Source: CAVSWN01 sp046728115 (GTDB taxonomy: Bacteria > Acidobacteriota > Vicinamibacteria > Vicinamibacterales > CAVVIG01). From it: a stretch of 8,249 nucleotides of DNA. Position numbers and translations under genes: made by a program. Under the pieces are notes generated by a model. That model worked only from the letters and a program-made list of their open reading frames with translations, was not told the origin of the DNA and made no database searches. Positions 5,978-8,249 of this stretch are shown piece by piece. The stretch lies in assembly GCA_046728115.1 (NCBI GenBank), contig JBKPDW010000014.1, positions 1-8,249 on the forward strand. Direction: 5' to 3'. Every line of letters begins with the position of its first letter. Positions within the stretch are counted from its first letter, which is position 1.

Positions 5978-7013
5978 ACGAGCCGAACAGCGCGCTCGCC
6001 ACGATGCCACCGGCGTACTTCGCGCTCGTGATGGCGACGGGAATTGTCTCGATTGCCTGCGACCTGCTCGGACTCCAGGCGGTCGCCGCAGCCCTTCTCT
6101 GGCTGAACGTGGCGTTCTATGCTGCGCTCTGGATCCTGACGGTTCTCCGCTTCGTCAAGTTTCGCGAGCGGGTGATCGCCGACCTGTTCGATCACGGCCG
6201 CGCCGTCGGGTTCTTCACCACGGTTGCAGCGACGTGCGTGCTTGGCAGTCAGCTCGTCATCATCGCCGATGCGCGATCGATCGCGGCCTATTTCTGGCTC
6301 GCCGGGATCCTGTTGTGGGCGGTGACGACCTATACCGTTTTCAGCGTCCTCACCGTCAAAGCCAGCAAGCCGTCGCTGGCGGAGGGCATCAATGGCGGAT
6401 GGCTCGTGTCGGTCGTGGCGGCACAGTCGGTCTCGGTCCTTGGATCGCAGCTCGCGACCGGATTCGGACCGCGCGCGTCCCAGGTGCTCTTCTTCACGCT
6501 GGCGATGTGGCTCGGCGGCGGCATGCTCTACATCTGGATCATTTCGCTCATCGTCTATCGCTATACCTTTTTCACGATGAGCCCCTCCGATCTCGCGCCG
6601 CCCTACTGGGTCAACATGGGAGCGGTCGCATCTCGACGCTGGCCGGCGCGTTGCTCGTCCTCGCGGCTCCGCAATCGATGCTCATTACAGAGTTACTGCC
6701 GTTCGTCAAAGGCCTGACGTTGATGTTCTGGGCGACGGCCACGTGGTGGATCCCGATGCTCGTCATCCTGGGGATCTGGCGGCATGCCTACAAACGCTTT
6801 CCATTGCGGTACGAGCCGCTCTACTGGGGCGCGGTCTTTCCGCTCGGCATGTATACCGTGTGCACGTTCCGCCTCGCTCAAGCGCTGGGGATCCCATTCC
6901 TCGCATCCATTCCGCGTGCGTTCGTGTACGTCGCGATGGCGGCGTGGCTCCTTGCGCTGATCGGGCTGATCCAGCAGCTCGTCAGGGGTTTTCAGAGGGC
7001 GGCGCTGTCGTGA
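5974..7013 (+). CDS. TDT/SLAC1/TehA-family anion transporter, split by an apparent one-base deletion
   Basis: The gene starts at ATG 5974, overlapping the previous stop, and opens with MPPAYFALVMATGIVSIA, typical of the first helix of tellurite-resistance/dicarboxylate transporter (TDT) proteins. These are related to TehA and the plant SLAC1 anion channel and have ten helices. Reading continues to YWVNMGAVA near 6629, then becomes un-hydrophobic and stops at 6715-6717. In the frame one base earlier the expected continuation appears at once (ISTLAGALLVLAAP from 6630) and runs through further membrane helices to TGA at 7011-7013. Joining the two gives about 346 residues, normal for the family. 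A missing third base of an Ala codon between 6629 and 6630 explains the break. It may be a sequencing error or a true recent inactivation. A C-terminal fragment could start at ATG 6678. In this operon nitrate or nitrite movement is a plausible role. Confidence 0.8.
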
Positions 7014-7017
7014 GGAA

Positions 7018-7065
7018 CGCCAAGGGCGCAAAGGCCGCAAAGCAACCATTGAAATCTCCTTGGCG
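7018..7065. repeat. Short inverted repeat enclosing three 9-base direct units; possible shared terminator
   Basis: CGCCAAGG at 7018-7025 is exactly complementary to CCTTGGCG at 7058-7065. Between and including the left arm are three 9-base units starting at 7018, 7027 and 7036 (CGCCAAGGG, CGCAAAGGC, CGCAAAGCA). The element sits just after the transporter stop and before the convergent pdxH stop, where it could act as a bidirectional terminator. The 32-base loop and lack of a T tract argue against a classic intrinsic terminator. The unit style recalls dispersed CGCCAAGG-type repeats of environmental bacteria, a point made from memory. Confidence 0.6.
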
Positions 7066-7116
7066 GTACTGGAGTCATCGGAGTGGCAGGACCGTGTCGG
7101 AGGAAGCCCGGGTCGT

Positions 7117-7689
7117 CTACGGGTTCAACAGCGTACGAATCCACTGCCCGCCGTCGCGATGGTAATGCTCGCGCACGTGCAGCCGTGCCGCGTCTCTCGT
7201 CCAGAATTCGATCGATCGCGGGACAACGCGGAAGCCGGACCAGTACGGCGGACGAGGCACGCTGCCACCTTCGAAACGAACCCGTGCGTCACCAAGCCGC
7301 TCCTCCAGAGCGGCTCTCGATTCGAGCGGAGCGCTCTGCGTCGATGCCCATGCGCCAAGCTGGAACTCGCGAGGCCGGGTGGCGAAGTACGCGTCGGCCT
7401 CAGGCTCTGTCACGCTTTCGACCTGGCCTTCGATGCAGACCTGCTTTTCGAGTGCGGGCCAGTAGAAACACAGCGCCGCACGTGGATTTGCCGCCAAATC
7501 ACGCGCCTTGCGGCTCTCGAGATTGGTGTAAAACACGAAGCCGCGGTCGTCGAACGCCTTCAGCAGCACGTAGCGGGCCGATGGCTGGCCATGGGTATCG
7601 ACGGTTGACAGCACCATCGCGTCCGGTTCCACGCACGACTGTTGCGCTTGCGCGAACAGCTCCCTGAAGGTTTCGATCGGGTCGGTCAT
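7117..7689 (-). CDS. pdxH: Pyridoxine/pyridoxamine 5'-phosphate oxidase
   Basis: This 190-residue FMN enzyme oxidises pyridoxine or pyridoxamine 5'-phosphate to pyridoxal 5'-phosphate, the last step of vitamin B6 cofactor synthesis and salvage, in the cytoplasm. The FMN-binding region shows RYVLLKAFDDRGFVFYTN (39-56) then SRKARDL (59-65); WASTQS (114-119) is a conserved family motif. The C-terminal PNPOx dimerisation region has IEFWTRDAARLHVREHY, where R169 and H171 correspond to the substrate-binding Arg and His of the E. coli RLHDR motif (R197/H199); here the following residue is V instead of D. The protein is shorter than the E. coli enzyme (218) because it lacks the N-terminal extension. 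The start at 7689 gives a complete fold. It is convergent with the redox operon and functionally independent of it. Confidence 0.9.
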   Translation of the reverse strand: MTDPIETFRELFAQAQQSCVEPDAMVLSTVDTHGQPSARYVLLKAFDDRGFVFYTNLESRKARDLAANPRAALCFYWPALEKQVCIEGQVESVTEPEADAYFATRPREFQLGAWASTQSAPLESRAALEERLGDARVRFEGGSVPRPPYWSGFRVVPRSIEFWTRDAARLHVREHYHRDGGQWIRTLLNP

Positions 7690-7898
7690 CAGCTCGTCTT
7701 ATCGTCCTGGTGGCGTGTCGTCGATGAATCAGTACCATCCTCCCATGGACTGCACGGACGGCCAAACCTCTGGAATTCGCCCCTGCGACCTCCGTGCCCA
7801 ACGTGGTGGCGAGCTGCGATGTAATTTCCGCAATGTGTTCTAGGTCACCTGATTGGGCTTCGCCTGGACCGAAGATCTCGAGCAGCTGTTGGAATCGC
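7690..7898. other. Non-coding gap upstream of pdxH
   Basis: These 209 bases lie between pdxH and the small membrane protein gene, both on the minus strand. Open frames exist on both strands, but their codon third positions are much richer in A/T than the neighbouring genes and their products resemble nothing known to me. The pdxH promoter is presumably here. No clear promoter hexamers or terminator hairpin were identified. Confidence 0.5.
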
Positions 7899-8246
7899 TC
7901 AGCGTGAAGGCGTGAGCCAGGCGGAACCACCAGTCGACTCTGGAGCGGGCCGACGTGACGGAGCGAATGCGCGGAACCACTCTCTGACCTTTCCGGCGCA
8001 AGGCGGAAGCGGATCGCAGGCCAGCACGTAGAGCACGATTGTCGTCAGGACGATCAGCGGGTAGCCCAGGCTCAGAAGCGCCACGCGTACGCGAAGGTTG
8101 ATGTACACGATCAGGAACGGATAAAACCCGATGACCGAGAGGGTCAGAAACGAGATGCGAAGCGGTGCGTCCCGAATTCGTCTCGGATTCCTGAGGCCTT
8201 TTGCGACGCGCCGGTACGCATTGTTCTCACCTGACTCGATGGACAC
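7899..8246 (-). CDS. Small two-helix membrane protein of unknown function, 5' end uncertain
   Basis: The frame reads 115 residues from GTG at 8246-8244 to TGA at 7901-7899. It remains open to the window edge, so the true start may lie further upstream; AAGG directly abuts the GTG and is too close to be its ribosome binding site. Two hydrophobic helices are visible at about residues 31-49 and 54-76, separated by a short basic turn (NLRVRV). A CDPLPPC motif (C77 and C83) follows directly after the second helix, then GKVREWFRAF and a disordered-looking Pro/Ser-rich tail. I recall the DPLPPC...W pattern from uncharacterised membrane proteins of soil bacteria but cannot name a family. The composition and helices favour a real gene. 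Its function is unknown. Confidence 0.6.
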   Translation of the reverse strand: MSIESGENNAYRRVAKGLRNPRRIRDAPLRISFLTLSVIGFYPFLIVYINLRVRVALLSLGYPLIVLTTIVLYVLACDPLPPCAGKVREWFRAFAPSRRPAPESTGGSAWLTPSR

Positions 8247-8249
8247 CTT

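Noticed and set aside
5974..7013. Tellurite resistance as the function of the TDT protein
   Set aside because: The name comes from a family label. Nothing else in the window concerns tellurium, and the operon context favours an anion linked to the Mo enzyme.
7060..7667. Two plus-strand frames of 182 and 194 residues opposite pdxH
   Set aside because: Both are Arg-rich shadows of a well-recognised PdxH on the other strand.
7724..7843. 39-residue plus-strand frame upstream of pdxH
   Set aside because: No ribosome binding site, no recognisable features, and codon use unlike the neighbours.
7690..7930. Minus-strand frame from GTG 7930 with product containing RLHAERFQQLLEIFG
   Set aside because: Its start looks protein-like, but third codon positions are not G/C-biased, it runs on into pdxH in another frame, and it overlaps the neighbouring gene.

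Overview
The window comes from a high-GC bacterial chromosome. Its dominant content is a compact six-gene plus-strand operon (1086-7013) that appears to encode a membrane-bound molybdenum oxidoreductase respiratory module. No phage, insertion sequence, CRISPR, tRNA or rRNA is visible. The mix of a DAGF-type subtilase, a Rieske/molybdopterin operon and CGCCAAGG-type repeats suggests an environmental Gram-negative lineage such as Acidobacteriota. That is only a weak inference, because no taxonomic marker gene is present.

Layout. The minus strand at 1-719 carries the N-terminal 239 residues of a secreted S8 (subtilisin-like) protease, cut by the left edge. A divergent non-coding gap of 366 bases (720-1085) follows. 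The operon then reads: a NarI/DsrM-like membrane cytochrome b with a C-terminal CxxC...CxxC domain (1086-2165); a 756-residue Mo-bisMGD oxidoreductase of the NasA/NarB/NapA type (2172-4442); a four-cluster [4Fe-4S] electron-transfer subunit (4448-5104); a Tat-anchored Rieske protein (5106-5744); a 78-residue two-helix membrane protein (5741-5977); and a TDT/SLAC1/TehA-family transporter broken by an apparent one-base deletion (5974-7013). Gaps within the operon are 6, 5 and 1 bases, followed by two 4-base ATGA overlaps, so the genes are almost certainly co-transcribed. A short non-coding stretch with an inverted/direct repeat (7014-7069) separates the operon from convergent pdxH (7117-7689, minus). 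A 209-base gap follows, then a small two-helix membrane protein at the right edge (7899-8246, minus, probably cut at its 5' end).

How the genes may work together. The Mo site is the CMxSA type seen in nitrate reductases, not the [U/C]H type of formate dehydrogenases. The Mo and FeS subunits carry no Tat or Sec signal, so catalysis is predicted in the cytoplasm, with electrons exchanged with the quinone pool through the cytochrome b. The Rieske protein is predicted on the opposite, periplasmic side. This raises the possibility of a quinol-oxidising, bc1-like arrangement coupled to a NasA-like catalytic unit. The SLAC1-like channel could move nitrate or nitrite. Substrate and direction are inferred, not shown by the sequence.
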